Source of the DNA: Pseudomonadota bacterium
GTDB lineage: Bacteria > Myxococcota_A > Polyangia > Polyangiales > Polyangiaceae
Assembly (NCBI GenBank): GCA_023398955.1
Contig: JAEWRL010000003.1
Location: 1-62,625, forward strand
Direction: 5' to 3'
DNA length: 62,625 bases
Shown: positions 33,198-42,552 of the stretch, one piece after another
Position numbering within the stretch: the first letter of the stretch is position 1
Layout: every line of letters begins with the position of its first letter
The notes under the pieces: generated by a model
Seen by the model: only the letters and a program-made list of their open reading frames with translations
Databases searched by the model: none
What the model was told of the DNA's origin: nothing
Made by a program: the position numbers and the translations under genes

Positions 33198-33947
33198 ATG
33201 AGCGTGGCCCGCTGCTATGAGTGCTCCAGCTGCGGGGGCGTGGTCCGGGAGACGGCCCGCGAGTGCCCCTACTGCCGGAGCCCCGTTGCCACGGTGCGCT
33301 GCGCCCGCTGTTTTTCCATGAACGTCACCGAGGCCCTGCACTGCCTCAGCTGCGGCTCAGAACTCGGGCTCATGCCCGTCCCCATCGAGGAGGGAAAACG
33401 ACTCGCGTGTCCCCGGTGCTCTGGGCGGAGCCTCGACGGATTCAACAACGGGGAAACGACTCTCTACGATTGTAGCGTCTGTGGCGGTCAGTTCATCCGC
33501 AACGAGGACCTGACGCTCCTCGTCCGCCATCACGAGGAACGCCAGGTCGTGCTACCCAAACAGCTTCGTAAGCACAATCCTCTCGAGCAGTCCGTCATCT
33601 ACCTGCGCTGTCCAGCATGCAGCGTGCTGATGACCCGCAAGAACTTCGGCGGCATCAGCGGCGTGATCGTCGACGTGTGCGCGCTGCACGGAACCTGGTT
33701 CGACCCCGGAGAGCTAGCTAGGATCCTGGCCTTCGTGGGCGGTGGTGGGCTCGCGCTCGCGCGCCGCCGAGAGCTCGACGAATACGAACGCAAAGCCGCT
33801 CGACTCCGCGTCCAAGCCTCCCCGCAGGCCACCGGGGCTGCGGGCCCGTGGTTCTCGGGGAGCCCCCCCGATGGAGGGCTCGAGCTCCAGGACTTCGAGG
33901 ACGCCGTCATGGCCTTCGTACGCTGGGTGCGCCGCAGCCTCCGTTAG
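33198..33947 (+). CDS. Multi-zinc-ribbon protein (zf-TFIIB-like)
   Basis: Cytosolic protein of 249 residues with repeated CxxC knuckles. There are three in the first 55 residues (CSSC, CPYC, CARC...CLSC), then CPRC...CSVCGGQF, and CPAC...C. The segment SVCGGQFIRNEDLTLLV and VCALHGTWFDPGELARIL match the zf-TFIIB pattern (C-x-x-C-G/H-G-x-W/F-x-D-x-x-E-L) found in bacterial proteins of unknown role. The C-terminal third has an Ala/Gly-rich segment and a charged helix without a clear membrane segment. Zinc binding is expected; nucleic-acid or protein binding is not established. Confidence 0.8.
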   Translation: MSVARCYECSSCGGVVRETARECPYCRSPVATVRCARCFSMNVTEALHCLSCGSELGLMPVPIEEGKRLACPRCSGRSLDGFNNGETTLYDCSVCGGQFIRNEDLTLLVRHHEERQVVLPKQLRKHNPLEQSVIYLRCPACSVLMTRKNFGGISGVIVDVCALHGTWFDPGELARILAFVGGGGLALARRRELDEYERKAARLRVQASPQATGAAGPWFSGSPPDGGLELQDFEDAVMAFVRWVRRSLR

Positions 33948-34033
33948 TACTGCGGCCCCAGGTACGTCGCGTGGTTCTTCGAGCGCGACGCGCACCTTGT
34001 GCACGAAGTCAGCGCTACGTTGGGGTAGTAGTA
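33948..34033. terminator. Structured convergent gap
   Basis: The 86 bases between two convergent genes can fold. The outer arms TACT...CCCCA and TGGGG...AGTA pair with small bulges, and an inner perfect 6-bp stem GTCGCG (33966-33971) / CGCGAC (33984-33989) has a 12-base loop. This suits a bidirectional terminator or 3' structure. Confidence 0.35.
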
Positions 34034-35131
34034 TCAGCCACCGAAGGCGACTCGAGTGCGGGAGAGCTTGTTCACGTAATAGTGGTTCTGCAGGTCATGC
34101 TCGAGGCGGTGCACTTCGACGTTGCGAAACCCAGCCTCGGCGAGGAGCTCGCGGGCCTTCTCTTCGCCCCACATAGCCCCGAGTCCCTCTCCGCCGTACG
34201 CCAACGAGACGGTCATGCAATGCATGCACGAGATTGTATAGAGCAGTGTGCCGAGTGGGTGCTCGCAGTTCTCGTGTTGGTGGCTCGAGGCACCTATGTC
34301 TTGCATGAGGAAGACTCCGGCGGGTCTCAGGGCGCGCGCGATGTTCGCGAGCACACGGCGTGGATGGGCCTGGTCGTGGATGGCGTCAAAGGCTGTAATG
34401 AGGTCGTAGCGGTTGGCGTCTTGGAAGGTCGCGGCATCCTGCTGCACTAGCTCGAGGTTCGTGAGCCCTGCTTGCGCCGCTTCGTGGCGCCCGCGGCTCA
34501 ACCCCTCCATCGAAACATCGTACCCCCGAAAGCGGCTGTTGGGAAAGGTTCGCGCCATCAGGACGAGGGCTCGTGCGGATCCACAACCAACGTCCAAGAC
34601 GTCGATGCCGCGTTCGAGATCCGCAAGCAGGCCTGGCACGAGGGGTAGAATGGCGTCCGTCAAGGCGGGCAGAACGGTCATGCCGCTGTCCTCGGCCATC
34701 ACTTCGTGGAAGCGGGGAAACTCCGAGTAGGGGACGCCGCCGCCGTTCCGGAAGCAGTCGATGATGCGATCCTCGACCGAGCCTAGCAGCCCGATGTACT
34801 GGGACAGGGCAGCGAGGTTGTCGGAGCCCGCATCCCGCGTCAAACAGGCGGCGTGAGCCTTGGGTAGGCGATAAGTGCCGCGGCTCGGGTCGTGCTCGAC
34901 GATGCCACCGGTCAGCATCGCTCCGAGCCACTCTCGGACGTAGCGCTCGTCGAGGCCCGCCGCCTCCGCCAGTTGGGAGCTGGTGCGCGGTCCCGAATCT
35001 GCCATCGCATCGAAGAGCCCGGTCCGGTGACCAATCGATATCATCATTGTTAGTGCGCCCCCATTGAGGGCGCTCAGCAGCCGGCCGGCGAGGGCCTCGG
35101 TGCGGGCCGCGGAGGGATTGATAGCATCCAT
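34034..35131 (-). CDS. SAM-dependent methyltransferase with N-terminal winged helix (Rv2258c-like)
   Basis: Methyltransferase of 365 residues. Residues about 10-100 form a dimerising winged-helix domain (SIGHRTGLFDAM...TSSQLAEAAGLDERYVREWLGAMLTGGIVE), as in O-methyltransferases and Rv2258c-type proteins. The catalytic fold follows: motif I VLDVGCGSARALVLMA, the ribose-binding acidic GYDVS, VQQDAATF, and motif IV region ITAFDAIHD. The motif LFDA...H and a C-terminal tail with HDLQNHYYV also fit this group. A strong AAGGAGG ribosome site lies ahead of the ATG at 35131. The substrate is unknown. It is divergent from the AAA/TPR regulator gene, 140 bases away. Confidence 0.88.
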   Translation of the reverse strand: MDAINPSAARTEALAGRLLSALNGGALTMMISIGHRTGLFDAMADSGPRTSSQLAEAAGLDERYVREWLGAMLTGGIVEHDPSRGTYRLPKAHAACLTRDAGSDNLAALSQYIGLLGSVEDRIIDCFRNGGGVPYSEFPRFHEVMAEDSGMTVLPALTDAILPLVPGLLADLERGIDVLDVGCGSARALVLMARTFPNSRFRGYDVSMEGLSRGRHEAAQAGLTNLELVQQDAATFQDANRYDLITAFDAIHDQAHPRRVLANIARALRPAGVFLMQDIGASSHQHENCEHPLGTLLYTISCMHCMTVSLAYGGEGLGAMWGEEKARELLAEAGFRNVEVHRLEHDLQNHYYVNKLSRTRVAFGG

Positions 35132-35271
35132 GTTACGGGTCCTCCTTGTGGGTTCGGATGTACCGAGACGGCGTGACTCGCCGTGGAACGACGTTCCAGA
35201 GGTGAGCTTTGGCGCCTGTCACACCCCCCAAGCAGTGGACGATCGGGGTCCCACGCCTGAGGTATTCGGCC

Positions 35272-38200
35272 ATGAACGGCGAGCGGGATTCCCTTTGTTT
35301 CGTCGGCCGCCACGCGGAAACAGCCGCCCTGGGGAATGCGCTGACTCGGGCCGTGGCGGGCGCGGGAAGCCTTTGGCTGGTGACCGGCGACCCTGGGATC
35401 GGAAAGTCTCGTCTGACAGAGCGTCTCGGGGAGCACGCGCAGGGGCAAGGATTCGTTGTGCTCGTCGGTCGCTGCTGGGAAGCCGGCGGGGCCCCACCCT
35501 TCTGGCCCTTCACTCAAGCCCTCCGGGCCCTCTGGCGCCAATTGCCAGAGGCCGCGTTGCTCAGGCTCCTCGCCGATAAGGGCGAGTACCTGCGCTCGAT
35601 CCTTCCCGAGATCGATAGGCGGGTTTCGGGGTTGCCCAAGACGCCTACCCTAGAACCGGAACAGGCGCGTTTTCGCCAATTGGACGCGGTCGCAACCCTG
35701 CTCTGCGACGCGGCTCAAGAAGCCCCCTTGCTCCTCATCCTCGAGGATCTGCATTCGGCCGACGCTGCCAGTGTCACTCTCCTCGAGCTATTGCTGCCGT
35801 ACCTGCGCTCGAGCCGCCTCGTCGTCCTAGGAACGTACCGAGAAACCGAAGCCGATGCACACGCCATAGGTCCCACTCTATCCCGGATCGCCGCCCAAGG
35901 ACGAGCAGTGACCTTGACGCCATTGGGGCGCGACGAGGTCCGAGGCTACATCGAGCAAGCCGCCGGCATCCCGGTCTCCGAGCGTGTCGTCGATGGAGTA
36001 TTGCGAGCGACCGAGGGTAATCCGCTCTTCGTCGTGGAGCTTGTACGCCTTCTTGTCGCAACGCCCGAGGGCCTCGAGCCCATCGAAAACACGGATAGGC
36101 TGCCGATACCACCGACGGTCCGCCACACGATTGGGCAGCGTCTGGCCCGCCTTCCGCGGGAGGTCCAGCTCCTTCTCCGACAGGCAGCGATTGCAGGCAG
36201 GGAGGTCCGGACGAGCGATCTAGCGCATCTTGCCGCACGCGACCCGGAGCAGCTCCAGGGCGCCCTTCGCTCGGCGACGGAAGCGTCCGTGCTCGTGGAA
36301 GTCGAGCGAGGCCGCTTCCGTTTCACTCACGTCCTGCTGCGCGAGGTGCTCTACAAAGAGCTCGAATCGCCGGTTCGCGAAGCCCTTCACCTGCGACTCG
36401 CCAACGCGCTCAGCGCCGAGGGCGCCTCCCCAGCCTCCGAGCTTGCCCATCACCTGGCGCTGGCTGGACCACCGGCGCGCGAGCGCGCGATACAAGCGCT
36501 CCTCGTAGAAGCTCACTACGCTTGCCAGCAGTATGCCTTCGAAGCCGCCGAGGCCGCTCTGATGCGGGCCCTGGGGTTCGCGCAGACACAGCCGCATGCC
36601 CGGTCGCTCCAGGCACAGATCCTGGTGGAGCTGGGGCGCGCGAGGATCCTTGCCGGAAAGCTTGCTCTGGGACAGGCCACGTGCCGCGATGCTCTGGCTC
36701 TAGCTCGCGAAGCGGGTGCCCCCGAGCTGATGGCGCGCGCAGCCCTCGAGTACGGGAGCATGCTCGTCTACGCCGTCGTCGACCACCAGCTCGTGCGTTT
36801 CCTCCAGGAAGCTCTGGAGGCCCTCGGTTCCGGCGACAACGTATTCAAGGCGCGGGTCCTGGCGCGGCTGGCGGCGGCCTTACAACCGGCGGAGGACCCC
36901 GAGGGGCCAATGGCCCTCGCACGCGCAGCGATCGACATGGCCCGTCGCTTGGGCGACCGTCACGCCTTGCTGGACGCCATCCGCACGGGGTGTTCGGCGC
37001 TCATGGACATCGCTCCGCCGGAGGAGCGGCGCTCTCTCAACCGCGAACTCGTCGAGCTTGCCGTCGATCTGCGAGACGTTCCGGCAGAAATGCGGGGACA
37101 CATGCGCCTCGCTTTCGACTGCTACGAGCTGGCGGATCTCGCGGGCGCCAACGCTGCGATCGACGCTTGTAGCCGTCTTGCACAGCGTCTCGACCTGCCG
37201 CACTTCAAGTGGAAGGCCCTCGCCTTCGAGGCGATGCGTCTCACCTGGTCGGGTCAGTTCGACGACGCGGAACAGATAGCGGCCGAGGCCGAGCAGCTCG
37301 GGCGGCAGGTGCAGGATCCGAATGCCGCTCGCTCATTGCTCGCACAGCGTATTCAGCGCCTGCGCCTGCAGGGACGCTGGGAGGAAATGGAGGCCTTGCT
37401 GCCGAGCCTCGAAGCGGTCTTTGCTGGCACGCCCGTCGGCGAACAGATTGCTCGCGTGCTCGCTCAGGGAGAGCGCGTCCGGGCAGGTCGACGGTACGAG
37501 CTCTCGCAGAAGGACCATGAGGCGATGGCGGCCATGCTTCGCTTCGGGGACTGCACGCTCCGAGCGGCTCTCGCCACCGTAGCACGAGCCGCTGGACTAC
37601 GAGACATCTCCCAAGCCCTCATCGCCTTGTGCGACCCCGTGCGCCATCACCTTGCCAGCGGTGGCATGTCCGTCATGACGTGGGAGGCGCCCGTCGGTGT
37701 GAGCTTGGCGTTGGCGCACGCGGCGCTGGGGCAACGCCGGGAGGCTCTGGCACTCCTCGACGATGCGCGTCGCCGAATGATTGCACTCGGGTCGGCGCCG
37801 CACGCGGCCTGGATTGCAGTCGAGCACCTCGCGCTACTGACGCCCGCTGAGCGAGCAGCGCCTCCGGGCGCTGCGCTCCTGGCCGAGGCCGCGGGAGCCG
37901 CCAGAAAGCACGCCATGCCGGGTCTCATGGAGCGTCTCCGATCCTTCGACTCAACTGCGCCACCCGACCAGCAAAGCCCCAAGATGTTGGCGGGGGTGAT
38001 CATGATGCGGCACGGAGATTACTGGGAGATCGACGGGGGCTCGGAGCGCGTGCGCCTGCGCGACTCTCGGGGTCTGCAGATGCTGGAGCTGCTCGTGCAG
38101 AGCCCCGGACAGGGCATCCACGTACTGGAATTGAGCAACCCTGGGGCGGCGGCCCACATCGACCGCGGTGACGCTGGTCCGCTCATCGACGTACAGGCCC

Positions 38201-38508
38201 GCACCGAGTATCGGGAACGCTTGACGGCGCTTCGAGCAGAGCTGGAAGAAGCCGAAGCGTGGCGCGATCTACATCGGGCGGACCGCTTACGAGAGGAGAT
38301 AGAAGCTCTCACTGGCGAGCTAGGGCGAAGCCTGGGACTCTCAGGACATCACCGCAAGGCGGGCTCCGCTGCGGAACGGGCGCGCAGCAACGTCCAGCGT
38401 CGCCTCAAGGACGCGATCGGAAAGATAGCGGCGCACTGCCCCGAGCTCGGCAGGCACTTGGATTGGGCCGTGAGGACGGGGACCTATTGCAGCTACAGGC
38501 CCGAATGA
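35272..38508 (+). CDS. Large AAA-ATPase/TPR signalling protein
   Basis: STAND-like regulator of 1078 residues. The start FVGRHAETAAL is the typical entry of an AAA ATPase domain of LuxR/cyclase-associated proteins. Walker A is GDPGIGKSR at 39-47, Walker B LLLILEDLH at 153-161. A long alpha-helical TPR-like region (about 390-890) follows. The last 170 residues, from about 908, form a distinct domain: GDYWEIDGGSERVRLRDSRGLQMLELLVQSPGQ, then a charged coiled coil and SSYRPE-like end CSYRPE. There is no LuxR HTH or cyclase domain, so output probably runs through this end domain. The ATG at 35272 is chosen over a TTG at 35209. It is divergent from the methyltransferase gene. Confidence 0.85.
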   Translation: MNGERDSLCFVGRHAETAALGNALTRAVAGAGSLWLVTGDPGIGKSRLTERLGEHAQGQGFVVLVGRCWEAGGAPPFWPFTQALRALWRQLPEAALLRLLADKGEYLRSILPEIDRRVSGLPKTPTLEPEQARFRQLDAVATLLCDAAQEAPLLLILEDLHSADAASVTLLELLLPYLRSSRLVVLGTYRETEADAHAIGPTLSRIAAQGRAVTLTPLGRDEVRGYIEQAAGIPVSERVVDGVLRATEGNPLFVVELVRLLVATPEGLEPIENTDRLPIPPTVRHTIGQRLARLPREVQLLLRQAAIAGREVRTSDLAHLAARDPEQLQGALRSATEASVLVEVERGRFRFTHVLLREVLYKELESPVREALHLRLANALSAEGASPASELAHHLALAGPPARERAIQALLVEAHYACQQYAFEAAEAALMRALGFAQTQPHARSLQAQILVELGRARILAGKLALGQATCRDALALAREAGAPELMARAALEYGSMLVYAVVDHQLVRFLQEALEALGSGDNVFKARVLARLAAALQPAEDPEGPMALARAAIDMARRLGDRHALLDAIRTGCSALMDIAPPEERRSLNRELVELAVDLRDVPAEMRGHMRLAFDCYELADLAGANAAIDACSRLAQRLDLPHFKWKALAFEAMRLTWSGQFDDAEQIAAEAEQLGRQVQDPNAARSLLAQRIQRLRLQGRWEEMEALLPSLEAVFAGTPVGEQIARVLAQGERVRAGRRYELSQKDHEAMAAMLRFGDCTLRAALATVARAAGLRDISQALIALCDPVRHHLASGGMSVMTWEAPVGVSLALAHAALGQRREALALLDDARRRMIALGSAPHAAWIAVEHLALLTPAERAAPPGAALLAEAAGAARKHAMPGLMERLRSFDSTAPPDQQSPKMLAGVIMMRHGDYWEIDGGSERVRLRDSRGLQMLELLVQSPGQGIHVLELSNPGAAAHIDRGDAGPLIDVQARTEYRERLTALRAELEEAEAWRDLHRADRLREEIEALTGELGRSLGLSGHHRKAGSAAERARSNVQRRLKDAIGKIAAHCPELGRHLDWAVRTGTYCSYRPE

Positions 38509-38950
38509 CGGATGGCGTCGCCGCTCTCGGCTCGGCGCCCACGTCGCGCGAGGCTCCCGCCCCAAGGGCTCTCACGTCCTCGCCCCCCAAACCATACTTC
38601 TCAAATTCTGCCATGCGACGGCAGACGCGAGCCGTTGAAGCTCATCCCAGGCTTCTCAGAGCCACATGTACCCCAAACCCCTACATTATCACCCCGGCCG
38701 ACCGCTGTGCCGCCCAGGCAATCCGCGTCGATGAACGCGAGACCTTCTCGCCACACTCGCACGCGCTGGAGGTGCCCTGCACGACCGCGAGCCCCAGAAA
38801 TCCACCGCAAGCCTCTTCTCCCAGGGCGCGAAGACGCTGTAGATTAGCGCACAGGAAGCTGGGCGTCTGCTTTGGCTCTTGCCGAGGGCAGGCAGCGATC
38901 GCAGTCGCTCCAGCGAAGCTATCGATTTACCCCAATGAAGAGAAGCCACG
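38509..38950. other. Upstream region of the OmpA-like gene
   Basis: About 440 bases without a supported gene. Plus-strand frames running through it are Pro/Arg/Ser-rich shadows. It probably holds the 3' region of the AAA/TPR gene and the promoter of the OmpA-like gene. No clear promoter hexamers or stem-loops were seen. Confidence 0.4.
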
Positions 38951-40429
38951 ATGTCCAAGCGATCCTTTCACCATACCGTTGCCTTTCTCCTCTGTAGCGG
39001 CACCGTTCACGCGCAGGTCGGTACCGACACCACGAGCGACGGGTCCGCATCCGCTGCTGGTGGCGTCTCCCTATCCGGCGCGGGATTCGATGCGAGTGCA
39101 GAGGACGAGAGCGCCACTGCTTCCGAAGACGCGAGCACCCGCAGTCCGCAAGACGTCGACAACGTCTGGGAAGTCGGGCTGTTCACTGGGGTGTTCTTCC
39201 CGTCTCCGAAGCACAAGCTGCATTCCCTCTACGGCGAGTACCAGGCGTACGAGCAGACGGCCATCGAGTTCGGCGGTCGCATCGCGTACTTCCCCCTGCG
39301 CTGGGTGGGTATCGAGGCAGAGTTCATGATGGCTGACGGTCGCCTTCCGGATGACCTCAAGCACGTGCATTCGCCCCTCGACAGCAACCGCGCTGCATTC
39401 TTTGCATACCGAGGACACGTCATCGGGCAACTCCCTCTGAGGCGTATCACCCCGTTCGCGCTCGCTGGCGTCTCCGCTCTCGGCGCCAACAGCCAACCCC
39501 TGGGTCGAGATACGGACACTGCCGTGCACGCGGGCCTGGGTTTCAAGATTCCGCTCAATGAGTGGGCGTCGCTCCGAGCCGAGGCGCGCGAGAACATGCA
39601 CTCGCGCTACAACGACAGCTACTCGGGCATCGCCTTCAGCGAAGAAGCCCTACTCGGTCTCGCTTTCACCCTCGGAGCACCAAAGCCCGCGCCTCCAAAG
39701 GTGGCACCACCGCCACCAGACCAGGACAGGGACACCGTTCCTGACGCGATCGACAAGTGCCCGACCGAACCTGCTCTAACGGCCGACGGCTGTCCACCCG
39801 ACACAGACGGCGACGGCGTGGCAGATCCGCAGGACGAGTGCCCGCGCGAACCTGGCCCTGCACCACGAGGGTGTCCCGAACTCGACGCGGATGGGGACAA
39901 TGTGCCGCTGCCTTGCGACCGCTGTCCGGAGGAGGCAGGCAAGGAACCTGATGGGTGCCCGGTACGTGATGCAGATGGCGATGGCGTGCTCGACGACGTG
40001 GACAAATGCCCCAACGAGCCAGAGACCCAGAATGGTTACGAGGATGATGATGGGTGCCCCGACGAGATTCCAAAGGAGGTCAAGGCCTTCACCGGAACAA
40101 TCAAGGGCATCCAGTTCGATCAGGGCAAGGCCACCATTCGACCAAACAGCATCCCCACGCTGAAGGCTGCCACCGAGGTGCTTCAGCGTTTCGGCTCGAT
40201 CCGTATCGAAGTCTCCGGGCATACTTCGAGCGAAGGTGATCCGGCATTCAACCAGAAGCTTTCGGAGGACCGCGCCGCCGCCGTCCGCGAATGGCTGGTA
40301 GAACAGGGCATCGCGCCAACCCGCATCACCTCCCGCGGCGCGGGTTCGGACGAGCCCGTCGCCGACAACGGCACGGAGGCGGGGCGGCGCCAGAATCGAC
40401 GGATCGAGTTCACAATCCTAACCCGGTAG
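38951..40429 (+). CDS. OmpA-family outer-membrane protein with thrombospondin type 3 repeats
   Basis: Envelope protein of 492 residues. A signal peptide ends near VHAQ (residue 22). Residues about 70-240 form a beta-barrel-like region (VGLFTGVFFPS...IAYFPLRWVGIEAEFMM...LGLAFTLG). A Pro linker leads to four Asp-rich, Cys-containing Ca2+-binding repeats (DRDTVPDAIDKCP, DTDGDGVADPQDECP, DADGDNVPLPCDRCP, DADGDGVLDDVDKCP). The C-terminal OmpA domain (about 380-492) has FDQGKATIRPNSIPTL, VSGHTSSEG and NQKLSEDRAAAVREWL with the peptidoglycan-binding Asp and Arg. It anchors the outer membrane to the wall. It stands alone upstream of the stress-type gene run. Confidence 0.93.
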   Translation: MSKRSFHHTVAFLLCSGTVHAQVGTDTTSDGSASAAGGVSLSGAGFDASAEDESATASEDASTRSPQDVDNVWEVGLFTGVFFPSPKHKLHSLYGEYQAYEQTAIEFGGRIAYFPLRWVGIEAEFMMADGRLPDDLKHVHSPLDSNRAAFFAYRGHVIGQLPLRRITPFALAGVSALGANSQPLGRDTDTAVHAGLGFKIPLNEWASLRAEARENMHSRYNDSYSGIAFSEEALLGLAFTLGAPKPAPPKVAPPPPDQDRDTVPDAIDKCPTEPALTADGCPPDTDGDGVADPQDECPREPGPAPRGCPELDADGDNVPLPCDRCPEEAGKEPDGCPVRDADGDGVLDDVDKCPNEPETQNGYEDDDGCPDEIPKEVKAFTGTIKGIQFDQGKATIRPNSIPTLKAATEVLQRFGSIRIEVSGHTSSEGDPAFNQKLSEDRAAAVREWLVEQGIAPTRITSRGAGSDEPVADNGTEAGRRQNRRIEFTILTR

Positions 40430-40652
40430 CGCGACGAGCAACCGCAGCCTGCTCGCTGGCGGCCTGACGAGGCCTCTGGCGAGCACGGCAAGCGGGCTCG
40501 TCGACGGGGACGTCGCTCTCGATCGACGCGTCGGGGCGAACAGGACGGGGGAGGCGTATCGCCGACAAGGAACGCGCGCGACTTGCTCTGCGACTCTCGT
40601 TATGCAAAGCCGCAGCGTTCGGGCAACGAGCCAGCCGCGCGAAGGACAGGTT

Positions 40653-41498
40653 ATGGGGCTACATTCACAACCGGGGGTCGTTACCAACATCACGGCCGAC
40701 GAGCTCCGAGACTACATGAAGCACCACGGCGAGTCGGAGTACCAGCTCGTCGACGTTCGTGAGCGGCCGGAATACCGACAGCACCACATTCCCGGCGCGC
40801 AGCTGATACCCCTCAGCGAAATTGAAAGCCGCCAACCACAGGTACGCCAGCTGAAGGGACGCAACGCCGTCTTCTATTGCCGCAGTGGGGGGAGGTCCCT
40901 GCGCGCCGCGACGTGGGCTTCCCAGGTCGTGCAGCTGGAGCGCGTGTACAATCTGGTTGGGGGGCTCAGCAGCTGGCAGGGCGCCAGCCTCCCAGAGTTT
41001 CCGCGATTCAAGGCAATGGACCTGAGCGGGGGTCTCGACTCCCTCCTCCATCAGGCCCTGGACATCGAGAAAGGCACGCACGCACTGTACGAGCTCCTCC
41101 TGGATCAGTACGCGCAGGGACCCGTGGCCGTAGTTGTGAGGGCGCTGTCCGAGGCTGAAATAGCGCACGCACGCTTGGTTCACGGGCTACTCAGCGCCAC
41201 CGCCGAGAGCCCACTCGCCGGATTCGAGGAGATGTTCGACGCCTGTCCGGGCAAGCTCGTGGAGGGCGGGGAAAGCTTCGTGGAGCTCGTCGACCGTGCG
41301 AAGGCCCTCGCAGAGGAGGGCGACATCGCTCTCCTCGAATTCGCGCTGCAGATCGAGCTGAGCGCCTACGATCTCTACAAGAGCCTTGCCTCGATGACTA
41401 CCTCGGAGATCGCACAGGGAGCGCTTCTGGACCTCGCGCAGCAGGAGAAGCGTCATAGCCAGCAGGTGCTCGAGGCAATCGCCAGCATCACCCCCTGA
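40653..41498 (+). CDS. Rhodanese-ferritin-like (diiron) fusion protein
   Basis: Cytosolic protein of 281 residues with two catalytic modules. Residues 10-118 are a rhodanese domain with the DVRERPEYRQHHIPGA entry and active-site Cys76 in YCRSGGRS. Residues about 128-280 are a rubrerythrin-type four-helix bundle that keeps all expected diiron ligands: Glu139, Glu169 and His172 (EAEIAH), Glu235, and Glu265 and His268 (EKRH). A link between sulfane-sulfur transfer and peroxide or sulfide handling is inferred from the domains. The ATG at 40653 follows GAAGGA. The frame begins earlier (40602) but lacks a ribosome site there. It heads a plus-strand stress-type run. Confidence 0.9.
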   Translation: MGLHSQPGVVTNITADELRDYMKHHGESEYQLVDVRERPEYRQHHIPGAQLIPLSEIESRQPQVRQLKGRNAVFYCRSGGRSLRAATWASQVVQLERVYNLVGGLSSWQGASLPEFPRFKAMDLSGGLDSLLHQALDIEKGTHALYELLLDQYAQGPVAVVVRALSEAEIAHARLVHGLLSATAESPLAGFEEMFDACPGKLVEGGESFVELVDRAKALAEEGDIALLEFALQIELSAYDLYKSLASMTTSEIAQGALLDLAQQEKRHSQQVLEAIASITP

Positions 41499-41748
41499 GC
41501 GCTCGACCGCCGTCTTCTGAGGCGGGACCCGTCGCCTCGGCGTGGCAGCTTGCCCCGAGTCGTCTCGGACGGTCCCCGCCGTTGCTAGAGTTGAGAGCGG
41601 GGACGCCTTCGCACGGACGCGGCACGCATGTTGCTGGGCCTAGCGAGATGGATCTGCTGGATCGAGCCGCAGAATGCTTCGCCGCGTGCTCGGGCGATTG
41701 CCCGGAGCGTGCGACCGAGAGGGCGGTGCCGATGCAAAGGAGAGCAGC

Positions 41749-42498
41749 ATGCTGAGAAGCGCCAAAGAACTCAAGAACTACTCGCTACGCGCTGTGGACG
41801 GAGAAATCGGGAGGAGCAAGGACCTGCTCTTCGACGATCGGACTTGGGCGCTCCGATACCTGGTGGCGGACACCCGCAAGTGGTTGCCCGGGAGGAGGGT
41901 GCTGATCTCCCCCATCACGATGGAGCGTCCAGACTGGTCAGCGAAGACGCTTTCGGTGCGCCTCACCAGGCAACAGATAGAGGAGTCGCCTCCGCTTTCA
42001 GAAGACGCACCGGTGTCGCGACAACACGAGGTCGCACTATCCCGCTCCTACGCGATGCCCGCCTACTGGGCGGGACCGGAAATCTGGGGACTAGCGACGA
42101 CGCCCTTCCTCCTCGCGGACGTCCCGAATGCTGGCGCGGAAGGCGACGCCGAGACGGAGGGAGACCCACACCTGCGCTCCGTCGACGAAGTGACCGGGTA
42201 CTCCGTAGCCACGACGGACTCCGAAGATGTGGGGCGCGTGGACGACTTCATCATAGACGACGAGTCGTGGGTGATCAGGTACCTCGTGGTAGACGCGAGA
42301 CAGTCGTCGCAGGCGAGCCGCGTCCTCATTTCTCCGGACTGGGCGAGCGAGGTCGACTGGGGCCGGAGAATGGTCTCTTTCGCAGCGCCCACCACCGTCA
42401 TCGAATCAAGCCCGGCGTACGACCCCAGAATGCCCATCAACCGCGAGTACGAGGCGAAGCTCTACGACTTTCACGGAAGGCCGGCGTACTGGCAGTAG
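41749..42498 (+). CDS. Two-domain PRC-barrel protein
   Basis: Cytosolic protein of 249 residues made of two PRC-barrel domains. The first (about 1-85) begins LRSAKELKNYSLRAVDGEIGRSKDLLFDDRTWALRYLVADT. The second (about 140-235) repeats the pattern LRSVDEVTGYSVATTDSEDVGRVDDFIIDDESWVIRYLVVDAR. Each domain is followed by a short tail ending in PAYW, so the gene probably arose by internal duplication. AGGAG lies 6 bases before the ATG at 41749. PRC barrels occur in photosynthetic reaction centres, RNA maturation and many stress proteins; here the neighbours suggest a stress role. A CBS gene follows 54 bases downstream. Confidence 0.9.
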   Translation: MLRSAKELKNYSLRAVDGEIGRSKDLLFDDRTWALRYLVADTRKWLPGRRVLISPITMERPDWSAKTLSVRLTRQQIEESPPLSEDAPVSRQHEVALSRSYAMPAYWAGPEIWGLATTPFLLADVPNAGAEGDAETEGDPHLRSVDEVTGYSVATTDSEDVGRVDDFIIDDESWVIRYLVVDARQSSQASRVLISPDWASEVDWGRRMVSFAAPTTVIESSPAYDPRMPINREYEAKLYDFHGRPAYWQ

Positions 42499-42552
42499 AA
42501 GAACTGACCTCTCGGCTCACCACAATGGAGCTTGCTCCAGGGAGAACACGCC

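Noticed and set aside
38259..39329. 356-codon plus-strand frame over the end of the AAA/TPR gene and into the OmpA gene
   Set aside because: It overlaps two well-supported genes and is low-complexity Pro/Arg/Ser sequence.
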